Origin: Lachnospiraceae bacterium
Lineage (GTDB): Bacteria; Bacillota; Clostridia; Lachnospirales; Lachnospiraceae
Direction of reading: 5' to 3'
DNA: 64,000 nucleotides
Assembly: GCA_009774145.1 (NCBI GenBank)
Contig: VSND01000007.1
Span: 1-64,000, forward strand
The notes under the pieces are model-generated. The model worked only from the letters and a program-made list of their open reading frames with translations, had not been told where the DNA came from and searched no databases. Made by a program: the position numbers and the translations under genes. Below, piece by piece: positions 8,772 to 18,572 of this stretch (the first letter of the stretch is position 1; every line of letters starts with the position of its first letter).

Positions 8772-10113
8772 AAAGTGCGTGATGCCTGCGGGCATACCGA
8801 TAGGTCAATGCATGGATGGCAGTGGTCAGGATCCAGGATGCCGGATAGGACAGAAACAGGACGCTCTGTACAGGAAACCATGCAAATGCGGTGGCAAGCC
8901 AGACGATTCGGAACAGACATGCGCCGGACAGGGCCACAATCATGGGGGTAATGGCATAGCCCAGTCCGCGCATGATCCCCATGACTACCTCCATGATCCC
9001 GCACAGAAAATAGGGCGCCGAGATCCACAGAAGCCGTGTCTTTCCGGCCGCTATGACGGCAGAATCCGGAGAATAGATGGACAGAAGCGGTGTTCCCAGG
9101 AGATTGACGCCGATGCCCATGATCAGTCCGATTACAGTCACAAGTCCGAGACCGGAATACAGGATCCGGTTGATGCGCTCCGGCTTTCCGGCTCCGGTAT
9201 TCTGGCTGGTGAAGCTTACAGTAGCCTGGTGGACTGCGTTCATGGAGATGTAGACAAACTGTTCAATATTTGCTCCGGCGCTGTTTCCGGCCACAACCAC
9301 AGAACCAAAAGAGTTGATGGAGGACTGGATCAGCACATTGGAAAAGGAAAACAGGGAACTCTGTATTCCGGCCGGCAGTCCGATCTGCATCATCCGGCGC
9401 AGACGACCGGGCTGGATATAAAGTTTCCGGATATTCAGACGGCATGGACCCTCCATCCGGCACAGGCAGAGAAGGATCAGGACTGCGCTGATGCACTGGG
9501 AGATGATGGTGGCAAGCGCGACTCCTGCCACGTCCATATGCAGGACGATCACAAAAAACAGATTCAGGATTACATTAACCATACCTGCTGCAGACAGGAA
9601 ATACAGAGGCCTTTTGGTATCCCCGGTGGCACGCAGGATGGCGCTTCCGAAATTGTAAGCCATGGTTGCAGGCATTCCGATGAAGATAATTTTCAGGTAC
9701 AGGGCAGCTTTGTCAAGGACATCGGAAGGAGCGCCCATCCAGATCAGAAGCGGTCTGGTGAAAAGCACGCCGATTCCGATGAGTACAACACCGGAGATCA
9801 GGCTGACGGTAACTGCCGTATGTACATTGTCACAGGTCCCCTGCTCATCACCGCTTCCCAGCGTGTGCCCGACCGTTACGTTGGTTCCGATGGAAAGGCC
9901 GATAAAAAGATTGACCAGAAGGTTCGTAAGCGAACTGGTAGATCCCACTGCCGCCAGGGATTCGTTTCCTGCAAAACGCCCAACTACGATCACATCTGCA
10001 GCATTGAAGAGAAGCTGCAGGCAGCCGGAAAGCATTAATGGCAAACTGAATGCAATGATCCCTGACAGTATGGGTCCATTGCACATGTCAATTCTGTAAA
10101 CTTTTCTGGACAT
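8749..10113 (-). CDS. MATE family multidrug/Na+ antiporter
   Basis: A 454-residue integral membrane protein with about 12 hydrophobic segments and the MATE pattern: N-terminal PILSGIIAFSLPLMLSG, then a repeated second half from about residue 230. Family members export cationic drugs or metabolites using Na+ or H+ gradients; the substrate is not predictable. The ATG at 10113 is preceded by GAGGGG, so 29 upstream in-frame residues are discarded. It is transcribed convergently with the SbcC-like gene and overlaps its 3' end. Confidence 0.9.
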   Translation of the reverse strand: MSRKVYRIDMCNGPILSGIIAFSLPLMLSGCLQLLFNAADVIVVGRFAGNESLAAVGSTSSLTNLLVNLFIGLSIGTNVTVGHTLGSGDEQGTCDNVHTAVTVSLISGVVLIGIGVLFTRPLLIWMGAPSDVLDKAALYLKIIFIGMPATMAYNFGSAILRATGDTKRPLYFLSAAGMVNVILNLFFVIVLHMDVAGVALATIISQCISAVLILLCLCRMEGPCRLNIRKLYIQPGRLRRMMQIGLPAGIQSSLFSFSNVLIQSSINSFGSVVVAGNSAGANIEQFVYISMNAVHQATVSFTSQNTGAGKPERINRILYSGLGLVTVIGLIMGIGVNLLGTPLLSIYSPDSAVIAAGKTRLLWISAPYFLCGIMEVVMGIMRGLGYAITPMIVALSGACLFRIVWLATAFAWFPVQSVLFLSYPASWILTTAIHALTYRYARRHHALFKQPSPQ

Positions 10114-10835
10114 CTTTGTCCCCTCCGTTTTTATCTGTTCGTAAAATGATTTCACAAGAAAGACAGATACTAATATAGAACGACTTTTCCTGTTCGTCAA
10201 GAGGAAAACAGGGCGAAAACGATTATATTTTTTGTGGTGCGTTACTTTTTACTGGGTGGGGGCTGCACCCTGGTCTCTGTGCTCGTATGGCGTGTATTGG
10301 ATACCAAAGCCGTTTTGTTCGTCTCATTCGGACAGGTCTGTTCGTCTGTGACGGAGAAAACAATTCCGCTGTCCGCTCCAGTCCACACGGTGCTGCAGAG
10401 AACAGATATATAAACGGCACTAAATTCTTGCCTTCATAGAACCTTGTCCCATGTGCCGTTTATCATATTTTTCTGGCAATATATAATCACAAGATATATA
10501 GATGAATTAATTTTCTAAAAGCAGTAAAAATAAAATTAAGTTAAAAAATGGGTATGTGCGGCAGTCCTGACGGTTACGCCGTTCTCTTCCGGCGCGGTAT
10601 GGGCAAAAAGGAGGAAGACTTCGAACTGGATGGGATGGACACGGCATCCGAAGGAGAGGATACCATGTCAGAAACAGAGGATATGAATCGGGAAGAAACG
10701 GCGTCCTTTTCCATGTACAGAATACACAGGAAAAGAGGAAAATAATCGCCTGAATAGACAATTGACATTTAACTAATTTTCTCATAAAATAGAAATGGAT
10801 TTAACTAAATTTACTTAAAACAGAAAGGCGTGGAA
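10114..10835. other. 722-bp region without a convincing gene; stem-loop 10411-10462
   Basis: No reading frame here has family resemblance. A 65-codon frame at 10548-10745 (start MGMCGSPDGYAVL, acidic middle) has no good RBS and is probably a remnant. A perfect 10-bp inverted repeat (TAAACGGCAC at 10411, GTGCCGTTTA ending 10462) encloses a 32-nt loop and could be a terminator or RNA element. AT-rich motifs resembling TTTAACTAAATT occur near 10525, 10767 and 10799 and may be relic LacI-type operators. Confidence 0.45.
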
Positions 10836-11447
10836 ATGAAGAATATCGGCGCTGTGAAAAAACAGACCAACAACCGGCATCTGAACCTGTACCATATTGA
10901 CGCGCTGGACCGGAACGGGGATTCCTTCGACTATTATTTCGCTTCCAGAAATCCGGAGGAGAGGCTGAAGCTGTATACGAAGAGCCTGGATCCGGAGGGG
11001 ATCGTCATCTACGCGCTGACGAAGGAGGCGTCGCCCCGGCTGGTTCTGATCCGGGAATACCGTTATCCGCTGGATGCAGAGGTGTATGCGCTTCCGGCCG
11101 GCCTGGTGGATCCCGGGGAGACGCCCGGACAGGCGGCGGTGCGGGAGATGAGGGAAGAGACTGGGTATCGCTTCACAGAGTATACCGAAGGCGTGGCCTG
11201 TTTCCGGCGTCCGTTCTATATGGGCCCGGGATTTACAGATGAGACGAGCTGCGCGGTGTTTGGCACGGTGGAAATTTCTGACGGAGCCGCTGTGTGTGAA
11301 GCCACGGAGGTGATCCGGACAGTTCTTGCGGACCGGGAAGAGGTGCGAAGGATTCTCTCAGAAGAGCGGGTATCTTTGCGGGGCGCGTATCTGATGATGC
11401 AGTATCTGCATATGAACGAGGAGGAGCCCTTTGCTTTTCTGGAATGA
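10836..11447 (+). CDS. Nudix hydrolase (ADP-ribose pyrophosphatase-like)
   Basis: A 203-residue Nudix enzyme with a perfect Nudix box: GLVDPGE, then REMREETGY, matching GX5EX7REUXEEXGU. It likely hydrolyses ADP-ribose or another nucleoside diphosphate-sugar to the monophosphates. The ATG at 10836 sits seven bases after AGAAAGG; a GTG two codons earlier is possible. The stop region is duplicated (see repeat at 11435). It stands just upstream of a decayed alpha-galactosidase, so an original link to sugar metabolism is possible but unproven. Confidence 0.88.
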   Translation: MKNIGAVKKQTNNRHLNLYHIDALDRNGDSFDYYFASRNPEERLKLYTKSLDPEGIVIYALTKEASPRLVLIREYRYPLDAEVYALPAGLVDPGETPGQAAVREMREETGYRFTEYTEGVACFRRPFYMGPGFTDETSCAVFGTVEISDGAAVCEATEVIRTVLADREEVRRILSEERVSLRGAYLMMQYLHMNEEEPFAFLE

Positions 11448-11462
11448 AGTTTTCTGGAATGA
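11435..11462. repeat. 13-bp direct duplication at Nudix stop
   Basis: TTTTCTGGAATGA occurs at 11435-11447 and again at 11450-11462. The first copy carries the Nudix stop codon. It looks like a local slippage duplication, in keeping with the degraded state of the following gene. Confidence 0.8.
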
Positions 11463-11515
11463 GAGACCGGCAGGGAGACGGAGAGAAATTTATATCGAAA
11501 AAGGAGTATAAAAAC

Positions 11516-12324
11516 ATGGGAATCACATATATGGATGCAAAGAAACTGTTCCATATGGATACAAGGCGTCCTTTCTGGATTTCTTTCCCACGGAGTATCC
11601 TACCGGAGGCATCGGAGACTATCGGGAGAGCTGTCTGGATGTCCGGAGCGGGAGCGGCAGCATCGGATGAGAACTCCAGTTCGAAGACTATCGGCTCCTC
11701 CGGGGCGAACCGTGCCTTCCGGGCCTTCCGGCTTCCTTTGGGAAGGAGGACGAAGTGGAGACGCTGGAGCTTGTGTGCAGGGATGCGTTTCTGAACCTTC
11801 AGGTTACGCCGTCCTATTCGGTGTTCGCGGATACGGATATCATCACCCGGAGTGTCCGGGTGGAAAACTGCGGAGAGCAGCATCTGAAGCTGGAGAAGGC
11901 GTACAGCATCTGCCTGGACATGGACAACCGGGACTTTGAGATGTTGACGCTGGTGGGAAGCTGGGCGAGAGAGCGCCATATTCAAAGAGGCGGGCTCCGT
12001 TTCGGAAAGCGGAATCTTGACGACAGTTCCCTGGGAGACTGGACGGTGAACGAAGAGAAGATCACCTCCGGGCTTCCGGATCTGGTGGAAAAGATCAATA
12101 AGATCGGTCTGCAGTTCGGGATCCGATTCGAGCCGGAGATGATCTCGCCGGATTCGGACCTTTATCGGGCGCATCCGGACTGGGCGATCCGGATCGCGGG
12201 GAGGACGCCTTCTCAGAGCAGAGCCCAGTATGTGCTGGAACTGTCGCGGTACTGCGGTTATCTGGTTCCTTCAAAGCAGGGAGATTTTGTAAGCCGGCTG
12301 TACCATTTTGTCAGAGTTGGGTAA
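11516..12324 (+). pseudogene. Decayed GH36 alpha-galactosidase
   Basis: Pieces of a family GH36 alpha-galactosidase are recognisable in order but in different frames. They are MGITYMDAKKLFHMD (from 11516), then SFLDFFPTEYPTGGIGDYRES in another frame to a TGA near 11670, then ELQFEDYRLLRGE and VFADTDIITRSVRV (third frame), and finally FGIRFEPEMISPDSDLYRAH. Roughly 150-200 residues between the SWARERH segment and the NEEK segment are missing, which removes part of the beta-sandwich and the start of the barrel. The part after VLELSR, including the acid-base region, is also gone. At least two frameshifts and two deletions make it non-functional. An intact gene would be about 730 codons. AAGGAG precedes the ATG. 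The neighbouring LacI gene suggests a former galacto-oligosaccharide or galactomannan locus. Confidence 0.82.
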
Positions 12325-12350
12325 TAATAGAAACGTGGATGGAGGAAATG

Positions 12351-13367
12351 ATGGGTAAAGTAAGACTTGTGGATATTGCCAATGCGGTGGGGGTCAGTAC
12401 GGTGACAGTACACAACGCCCTCACCGGGCAGAAGGGTGTAAGCGAGAGTCTGCGGGAGCAGATACAGAAGGCGGCGGAGGAACTGGGATACGAGAACCAC
12501 AGAAAGGCCCGGCCCAAAGCGGAGCAGACGGAGGATTTTCAGAAGATCGGCGTGCTGATCGCGGAGCGGTATCTGGGAAATCATACGACCTATTACTGGA
12601 AACTCTATCAGGAGCTGGCCCTTGCCGCCACGGAAAAGCAGTGCTATACCACCATCGAAACGCTGAAGAACGGAGACGGGGGACAGCATCTGGAGCTTCC
12701 TCAGATGGTGCTCCAGAACAAGGTGGAGGGACTGATCATCGTCGGGGAAATCGACAAGCAATACATCCGCAGGCTGCGGGAGGCGGTGACCATACCGGTG
12801 GTGTTCCTGGATTTTTACGACCATGAACTGGCAAATGACGCGGTGATCGCGGATAATTTCTACGGAATGTACCAGATGACGGAGGTGCTTCTGGAGAGAG
12901 GAATGAAAGAGATCGGATTTATCGGTTCTATCTATTCCACCAGCAGCATCATGGACCGCTACTGCGGCTTTATGAAGGCCATGACGCAGCACCGGCTGAA
13001 CGTGCATCCAAAGTGGCTGATCGAGGACCGGAACGCCCAGGGGATCGTGGAATTTGAACTGCCCCGAAGACTTCCGGAAGCCTTCGTCTGCAACTGCGAC
13101 CTGGTGGCGGGGATGCTGGTATACAAGCTGAACGAACGGGGGCTGAAAGTGCCGGACGACGTGTCGGTGGTGGGATTCGACAATTTCCTCTATCCGGGTT
13201 ATGCGGACATGAAGATCACCACCTATGAGGTGAATACAAAAGCCATGGTGCGGGTGGCCATCAAAAAACTGATGAAGCAGTTCAAAAATCCCAATTCCGG
13301 CAGAGGGCTGGAGATCGTATCCGGACATGTGGTGATGAAAAACAGCGTGCGCAGAAATGTGCCTTAG
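12351..13367 (+). CDS. LacI family transcriptional regulator
   Basis: A 338-residue LacI/GalR-type repressor. The helix-turn-helix is at residues 1-25 (VRLVDIANAVGVSTVTVHNAL) and the hinge helix near 45-60. The periplasmic-binding-like effector domain runs from about residue 65 with the usual C-terminal segment DVSVVGFDNF. It appears intact. Three ATGs are clustered; GGAGG at 12341 best fits the ATG at 12351. Family members bind sugar or sugar-phosphate effectors. The adjacent relics (alpha-galactosidase, sugar-binding lipoprotein, manA) suggest it once governed an alpha-galactoside/mannose locus, so it may now lack its main targets. Confidence 0.9.
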   Translation: MGKVRLVDIANAVGVSTVTVHNALTGQKGVSESLREQIQKAAEELGYENHRKARPKAEQTEDFQKIGVLIAERYLGNHTTYYWKLYQELALAATEKQCYTTIETLKNGDGGQHLELPQMVLQNKVEGLIIVGEIDKQYIRRLREAVTIPVVFLDFYDHELANDAVIADNFYGMYQMTEVLLERGMKEIGFIGSIYSTSSIMDRYCGFMKAMTQHRLNVHPKWLIEDRNAQGIVEFELPRRLPEAFVCNCDLVAGMLVYKLNERGLKVPDDVSVVGFDNFLYPGYADMKITTYEVNTKAMVRVAIKKLMKQFKNPNSGRGLEIVSGHVVMKNSVRRNVP

Positions 13368-13387
13368 GGCATGTGGGGAGGTTTTTG

Positions 13388-15043
13388 ATGATATTTTCAA
13401 AAGTACTGCAGTCTCTGCAGAATGTGCACGGAATCATGCAAAGATGGATCGGACAGATTCTGCCAAACCCGGGGAAACGCCGGTCGTGGGAAATTCTGCG
13501 GCTTATCCGTCATAAATATCATGAGGAAGAAACAGGGACCGAGGCCGGAACAACTGCGTCAAAAAAGAGTCTGCCAGGAAAATCAAAGCGCTTTCTGAAT
13601 ATCTTATGGGAAGAGTGGAAAGAGCGTAAATGGCTGTCTGTTATCTGCCATCCGGCTTTTTTGCAAAGGCAGTACAGCCCGGAGGTTCTGGCAGGGCTTT
13701 GCGGTTTCCTGCAGAAAGAAAGCCAGGTTCGCCCGGAAGGGATCGGGCAGGAGCTGTACTTTGCCCTGTGCACTGCCTATGGATTTTTCATGGATATAGA
13801 CGATAAGGCGGCGGCTGACAGGCAGGCGAAGCCGGCGGTGTCGCCTGAGGCAAAAAGCGGGTATGTCCGTATGAAAGGGCTGCTTGCGGTACACCCCAGT
13901 CACCGGGAATATGTGCAGGATCTCCAGTGCTGGTCTGACCTGAAAGAAGAGCGCCGTTTCTTTTCTTTCTGCCAGGAGGCGTGCTGCTGCTGGCAGGGCA
14001 CGGGAGATCAGGAACAGCAGGCCGCCTTTGCGGAGAATTTTTCGGATACGGCGGAGCAATGGCTGCTGATGTCCTCCCTCCCGGATTCCGATATGGAATT
14101 TGTCCTCCGCAATCTCTGCAGTCTGCCGCAGCCTTTGTTTTCTCGGCAGTTGGCGGCGAAAATGCAGGAATATGCGCATCTGCGCAGTCAACAGCAGGAA
14201 TTTTTCCAGGCGTTTGTGGACGTGCTGGACCATACGGGGGAAGGGCATTCCGGCCATGAATGCGGATATGTGCCGCATATGCATCGCTTCCGCGCGCTGA
14301 AGGCACGGTATGGTACTGCGGGAAGCTGGAAAAAGCTCCTGTGTAGCCGCAGTTTCCTGAACGATTTCCGCGACTGGGTGCTGCACACGCGCCATGGAGA
14401 CTATGTCAGCTCCTGGCCCAGGTATCTGGAATACTACGGGTGGCGGGAGGTGCGCAGCCAGTTCGACGGCATCTCTCCTTTTGAGGAAGAACTGCTTGCG
14501 TGGTTTAAGAACGATCTGTACTTCACAGAGTACGAAAAGCGTTTTCAAAGGGAACTGGTATGGAAAGAGCAGCAGATAGAAAAGGCTTATTTTCGTGAAC
14601 TGTTCCCCCTGCCGGAACAAAGCACGGAAAAGCTTGAGGTGCTCCGCAGGGCAGAGCAGGGGAAGCCGATCGGCCCAAAGAAGGCATCAGAAGCGCTCAG
14701 CGGACTGTATGCGTATGATGAAACGGCGCTGCGCCGCCTGACACAGGTGACCAATGCCATGGTGCATTTTAATTTCCTTCTGGGCGCGTCAAAGGACAGA
14801 GGAGAGGCGGCATGGGGAGACGCGGTCTGCTTTCTGGAGGATGAGGTCCTGATCTGCCGCAGGGAGGAAAACGGAACCTGCCGCTTAACCCACGCCGCTT
14901 TTTTTGACCTGATTTCCCACATTGTCGACAGCAAGGCGGACTGTCACCTTACGCATAAAAAATCGTTCTATACGGATGAATTTATAGAGACTGTCTGTAA
15001 AAACATGTATCTGTACGAATGTTATATATCCGGCATGAAATGA
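13388..15043 (+). CDS. Hypothetical protein, 551 residues
   Basis: A long open frame with GGGGAGG seven bases before the ATG and chromosomal-like codon use, so it is probably a real gene. The product is hydrophilic with no signal peptide or membrane segment. It is rich in Trp/Tyr/Phe and basic-acidic helices; the second half contains YLEYYGWREVRSQF and AWFKNDLYFTEYEKRF. Six Cys residues are scattered with no metal pattern. I recognise no family. It starts 20 bp after the LacI gene and runs into a decayed ATP-binding-protein gene, so it may be a late insertion or a bystander in the degraded locus. Confidence 0.6.
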   Translation: MIFSKVLQSLQNVHGIMQRWIGQILPNPGKRRSWEILRLIRHKYHEEETGTEAGTTASKKSLPGKSKRFLNILWEEWKERKWLSVICHPAFLQRQYSPEVLAGLCGFLQKESQVRPEGIGQELYFALCTAYGFFMDIDDKAAADRQAKPAVSPEAKSGYVRMKGLLAVHPSHREYVQDLQCWSDLKEERRFFSFCQEACCCWQGTGDQEQQAAFAENFSDTAEQWLLMSSLPDSDMEFVLRNLCSLPQPLFSRQLAAKMQEYAHLRSQQQEFFQAFVDVLDHTGEGHSGHECGYVPHMHRFRALKARYGTAGSWKKLLCSRSFLNDFRDWVLHTRHGDYVSSWPRYLEYYGWREVRSQFDGISPFEEELLAWFKNDLYFTEYEKRFQRELVWKEQQIEKAYFRELFPLPEQSTEKLEVLRRAEQGKPIGPKKASEALSGLYAYDETALRRLTQVTNAMVHFNFLLGASKDRGEAAWGDAVCFLEDEVLICRREENGTCRLTHAAFFDLISHIVDSKADCHLTHKKSFYTDEFIETVCKNMYLYECYISGMK

Positions 15044-15465
15044 TGCAGACCGATCGACTTTCTCGCCTTGGTATCAATGAATGTTATGATGATTATGACA
15101 GGAAATCTGTAATTGAAACAACGGATCATGCTTTTAAGATTACGCTTCCTGATATCAACTTCTGCACAGAAGGACAAAAAGCTCCAAATAACGCTAAAAC
15201 AGGTGGTTCTATCCGTGTGATAAAAAGAGCAGAATGAATAAATGCTGTTTTGGAATTGTGTCGCAGCAGAGGTTCTGTTGTCTGCAGCGATACAGAAAAG
15301 GCGCTTGGAGTATCCCGATCCACAGCAATTCTGCTTTTGCGGGAGTTAACCGAAAAAAAGGAAAAGCCAAAAATCTGCGATATTATGAGAAAAAATAAAA
15401 GAGCGGTTAAAATCATATCACTCAGATATGGATTTTACGCAGATGCAGAGCCGATGAACCTGTGA
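15040..15465 (+). pseudogene. C-terminal relic of AlbA_2-type ATP-binding/regulator protein
   Basis: Two consecutive frames, separated by a stop near 15237, together match the C-terminal end of the large family of AlbA_2/divergent-AAA DNA-binding proteins. The first carries GINECYDDYD followed by IETTDHAFKITLPDINF. The second carries a winged helix (TEKALGVSRSTAILLLRELTE). The N-terminal 350 or so residues are absent. It is read as a remnant; the overlap with the preceding stop codon is incidental. Confidence 0.55.
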
Positions 15466-15500
15466 AACAGGATCACAGTTTATCGGCTCTGTTTTATTTT
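15447..15500 (+). terminator. Intrinsic terminator
   Basis: AGAGCCGATGAAC (15447-15459) pairs with GTTTATCGGCTCT (15478-15490) with one G-U pair, followed by GTTTTATTTT. It would end transcripts of the hypothetical gene and the relic before the sugar-binding-protein relic. Confidence 0.75.
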
Positions 15501-15709
15501 CAGTAGTTAATTAAATAGTAGTTTAAATTAAAAATATTTTAATGAATGAAACTATAAATAAATTGTGCAAAACCTATAAAACAATGGAATATTTGTTGCA
15601 AAATAGAGAAAAAGCATTTTGTTTTAATTGCTGATTGCAAAATCTGAAAAAACGTTAAAATTAAATTAACTTAAAAATGAAACAAAATAAGTGAAAGTGA
15701 GACTAAAAA

Positions 15710-16394
15710 ATAAAGCTGAACAAAAGAGTTTTAAGTTTAGGACTTGCGGCGGTCATGACCGTAGCGCTGACTGCATGCGGAGGAGGAAACAAAGGAGCAG
15801 ACAAAGCTGCAGCGAATGTAAATCTTCCGTCCATCGATTCCATTACACTGAGTACGGCAGATACGCCGGGAGACTATACGGACCTGACGGCGAGCATCAG
15901 GGTGCTGACCAACCGTACGGATATCGTGGACACGGTGTACAAGGGATATGCAGAGCAGTTTATGGAGCTGTACCCGAACATTACCGTAGAATATGAAGGC
16001 ATGGGACGCTTACACGGATATCGTGTGTATCGGAGATCCGGATTTCAAGAATAAGATGCCTCATATGAAGGATCTGTTTGCGAAGAAGGACGACATGACC
16101 GGACCTTACGCCGTGTACTATCTGATGTACGAGGCGGTTGCCCGCCAGCTGATCGAGGAAGATCTGGCAAGTACCGACTGGGAATCCTCCAAGGGCGCCA
16201 TCAACAAGGGTGGGATCGCCAGCATGGTGCCTGGTTCCTGGGCTGTGCAGCAGTGCAGAGATCAGGGGGAGACTCCGGAAGATGTAAAATATATGCCGTT
16301 CCCGATCACGGTAAACGGTAAGAGATATGCCAGCGCAGGCGACAACTATGGATTCGGTATCAACAACAAGGCGGCCGAGGATAAGGCAATCTGA
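15710..16394 (+). pseudogene. Decayed sugar ABC transporter substrate-binding lipoprotein
   Basis: Frame one encodes a lipoprotein signal (KRVLSLGLAAVMTVALTAC, lipobox LTAC near 15770) and the start of a family-1 solute-binding protein (SIRVLTNRTDIVDTVYKGYAEQF). The expected ATG is ATA at 15710, so the start is lost. Near 15990 the frame shifts and a large deletion joins a C-terminal part with GSWAVQQCRD and YASAGDNYGFGINNKAAEDKA. The ORF stops at 16394. A functional protein would be about 430 residues; only about 220 remain. No permease genes follow. It is part of the degraded carbohydrate locus. Confidence 0.78.
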
Positions 16395-16629
16395 TTGCGG
16401 AGATCCAGCAGAACGCCAACGTAACCTACCGGGTATATGATTATGGAAGAAAGGGAGCGGACGGGAAAGAACGCGAACTTCACATAGAGAAAGCGCTGTA
16501 TCCTGCGATTATTTTACGGTTGACAAGATCGTGCTGGACGGGCAGAGAATGAAACGGATGTTCGGGGAGATTGACCAGTCTTCCTTTGCGTACTGGCAGA
16601 GAGGGAGAAAAGGGGGATGGACAGCCTGA
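16388..16629 (+). pseudogene. manA: C-terminal relic of mannose-6-phosphate isomerase (ManA)
   Basis: Translation from 16391 gives LIAEIQQNANVTYRVYDYGR then KERELHIEKAL, a signature stretch of class I mannose-6-phosphate isomerases. After a small indel another frame continues DYFTVDKIVLDGQRMKRM, matching the family C-terminus. The zinc-binding N-terminal cupin is missing. It is fused directly to the broken solute-binding gene. The next ~210 bp to the phosphoglucomutase contain only short unassignable fragments. Its presence with alpha-galactosidase remains points to former mannose/galactomannan use. Confidence 0.72.
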
Positions 16630-16841
16630 AGGAAGCGGCGCCCCTTTAAGCGGTGTTCGGGCTGACGGCGTTTCTGAATACGAAGATCGTAAGAAAACGG
16701 ACAGGGAAGGCGGCGGATGATTGACAGAGACTTTGGAAGAGGATACAATGGGAAGGAAGCAGAGGCGGGCAGTTCGGAAAGGCAATGGTCAGAAAGGCCG
16801 AAAAGGTGCTGAAAACCGGATTTTGAGATGGAGGAAAACAG

Positions 16842-18566
16842 ATGGATTACAGAGACAAATACAGGCAGTGGTGCACGGATCCGATTTTTGACGAGGCGAC
16901 CAGGGCGGAGCTTCGGGAGATCGCCGGGCAGGAAAAGGAAATCGAGGACCGGTTTTACAGGGACCTGTCCTTTGGGACCGGAGGGCTTCGGGGCGTGATC
17001 GGAGCCGGGACAAACCGGATGAACATCTATACGGTGACAAAAGCGACCCAAGGGCTGGCGAACTATATCCGGAAGCAGGGTGGAGAAGAGAAGGGCGTGG
17101 CCATTGCCTTCGATTCCCGGAACATGTCCGTGGAATTTTCCGAGAAGGCAGCGCTCTGCCTGAACGCCAACGGGATCCGTACCTATCGCTTTGAGACGCT
17201 GCGCCCCACGCCGGAGCTTTCCTTTGCGCTGCGGGAGCTTGGCTGTATCGCGGGCATCGTCATCACGGCCAGCCACAACCCGCCGGAGTACAACGGCTAT
17301 AAAGTGTACTGGGAGGACGGCGCTCAGATCACGGCGCCAAAAGATAAAGAGATTATCGCGGAAGTAAACGCGGTGACGGATTTTGCGTCCATCCGGATGA
17401 TGGAACGGGCGGAGGCGGAGGAAAAAGGGCTGTTCCGGGTCATCGGGCAGGAGATCGACGACCGTTATATGGAAGAACTGAAAAAGCTGGTCTTAAGTCC
17501 GGAATCCATCCGGAAGACGGCGGACAGCCTGAAGATCGTCTATACGCCCCTTCACGGCACCGGCAATCTTCCGGTGCGCAGAGTGCTTCGGGAACTTGGA
17601 TTTACCAACGTGCAGGTGGTGCCGGAACAGGAACTGCCGGACGGTAATTTTTCCACCGTGTCTTATCCCAATCCGGAGGACCCGAAGGCGTTTGCGCTGG
17701 CGCTTCAGCTGGCGGAGGAGACGGATGCGGACTTGGTGCTGGCCACGGACCCGGATGCGGACCGGCTGGGAGTCTATGCAAAAGATACAAAAACAGGGGA
17801 ATACATTCCCTTTACTGGAAATATGTCCGGGCTTTTGATCGCAGAGTACGAGCTGAGTGTGCGAAAAGAACTGGAACGGCTGCCGAAGAACGGCGCGCTG
17901 GTGAAGACCATCGTCTCTTCAGACATGGCGGACGGAATCGCGAAAGAGTACGGCGTGGAGGTCATCGAGGTGCTCACCGGATTTAAATACATCGGGGAAC
18001 AGATCAAATTTTTTGAGCAGACCGGATCGCACGAATATCTGTTCGGCTATGAGGAGAGTTACGGATGCCTGGTGGGAACCCACGCGAGAGACAAAGATGC
18101 AGTCGTGGCGGTCATGGCGCTCTGCGAAGCGGCCGCCTATTATAAGGAAAAGGGACTGACGCTGTGGGACCAGATGCTGCGTATCTATGAGAAATACGGT
18201 TATTACAAGGAGGATCTGGTCTCCATCACGATGAAAGGCGTGGATGGAGCAGAGCGGATCCAGAAGATTCTGGCGGATATGAGAAAGGAGCCGCTTCAGA
18301 AAATTGGAGCGTATGATGTCGTTGCGCTCCGGGATTATAAGGCGGATACCCGTCTGGAGCTGGCGACCGGAAAAGTGACGCCCACAGGCCTTCCGAAATC
18401 CAACGTCCTCTACTATGAGCTGGAGGGCGGGGCGTGGTGCTGCGTAAGGCCCTCCGGGACAGAGCCCAAGGTAAAATTCTACATGGGCGTGAAAGAAGGA
18501 AGTCTGGACGCGGCAGAAAAGGCGCTGGAAGGACTGAAGGCGGCCATGACGGAGATCGTAAAATAA
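16842..18566 (+). CDS. pgcA: Phosphoglucomutase/phosphomannomutase
   Basis: A 574-residue alpha-D-phosphohexomutase of the long PgcA type, interconverting glucose-1-/6-phosphate and possibly mannose phosphates. Active-site elements in order: the phosphoserine loop TASHNP near residue 145, the metal loop DPDADRLG near 305, the sugar-binding loop GYEESYG near 405, and the phosphate loop RPSGTEPK near 540. All key residues are present and the length is standard. GGAGG precedes the ATG. It is the only intact catabolic enzyme in the decayed sugar locus, presumably kept because it is needed for glycogen and envelope sugar-nucleotides. Confidence 0.92.
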   Translation: MDYRDKYRQWCTDPIFDEATRAELREIAGQEKEIEDRFYRDLSFGTGGLRGVIGAGTNRMNIYTVTKATQGLANYIRKQGGEEKGVAIAFDSRNMSVEFSEKAALCLNANGIRTYRFETLRPTPELSFALRELGCIAGIVITASHNPPEYNGYKVYWEDGAQITAPKDKEIIAEVNAVTDFASIRMMERAEAEEKGLFRVIGQEIDDRYMEELKKLVLSPESIRKTADSLKIVYTPLHGTGNLPVRRVLRELGFTNVQVVPEQELPDGNFSTVSYPNPEDPKAFALALQLAEETDADLVLATDPDADRLGVYAKDTKTGEYIPFTGNMSGLLIAEYELSVRKELERLPKNGALVKTIVSSDMADGIAKEYGVEVIEVLTGFKYIGEQIKFFEQTGSHEYLFGYEESYGCLVGTHARDKDAVVAVMALCEAAAYYKEKGLTLWDQMLRIYEKYGYYKEDLVSITMKGVDGAERIQKILADMRKEPLQKIGAYDVVALRDYKADTRLELATGKVTPTGLPKSNVLYYELEGGAWCCVRPSGTEPKVKFYMGVKEGSLDAAEKALEGLKAAMTEIVK

Positions 18567-18572
18567 CAGGAT

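Noticed and set aside
8746..10038. Long plus-strand frame of 430 codons opposite the MATE gene
   Set aside because: It is the complement of a clear MATE transporter; the predicted product is low-complexity with no family features and no suitable RBS.
10548..10745. 65-codon acidic frame before the Nudix gene
   Set aside because: No RBS, odd composition and no family similarity; treated as relic or chance.
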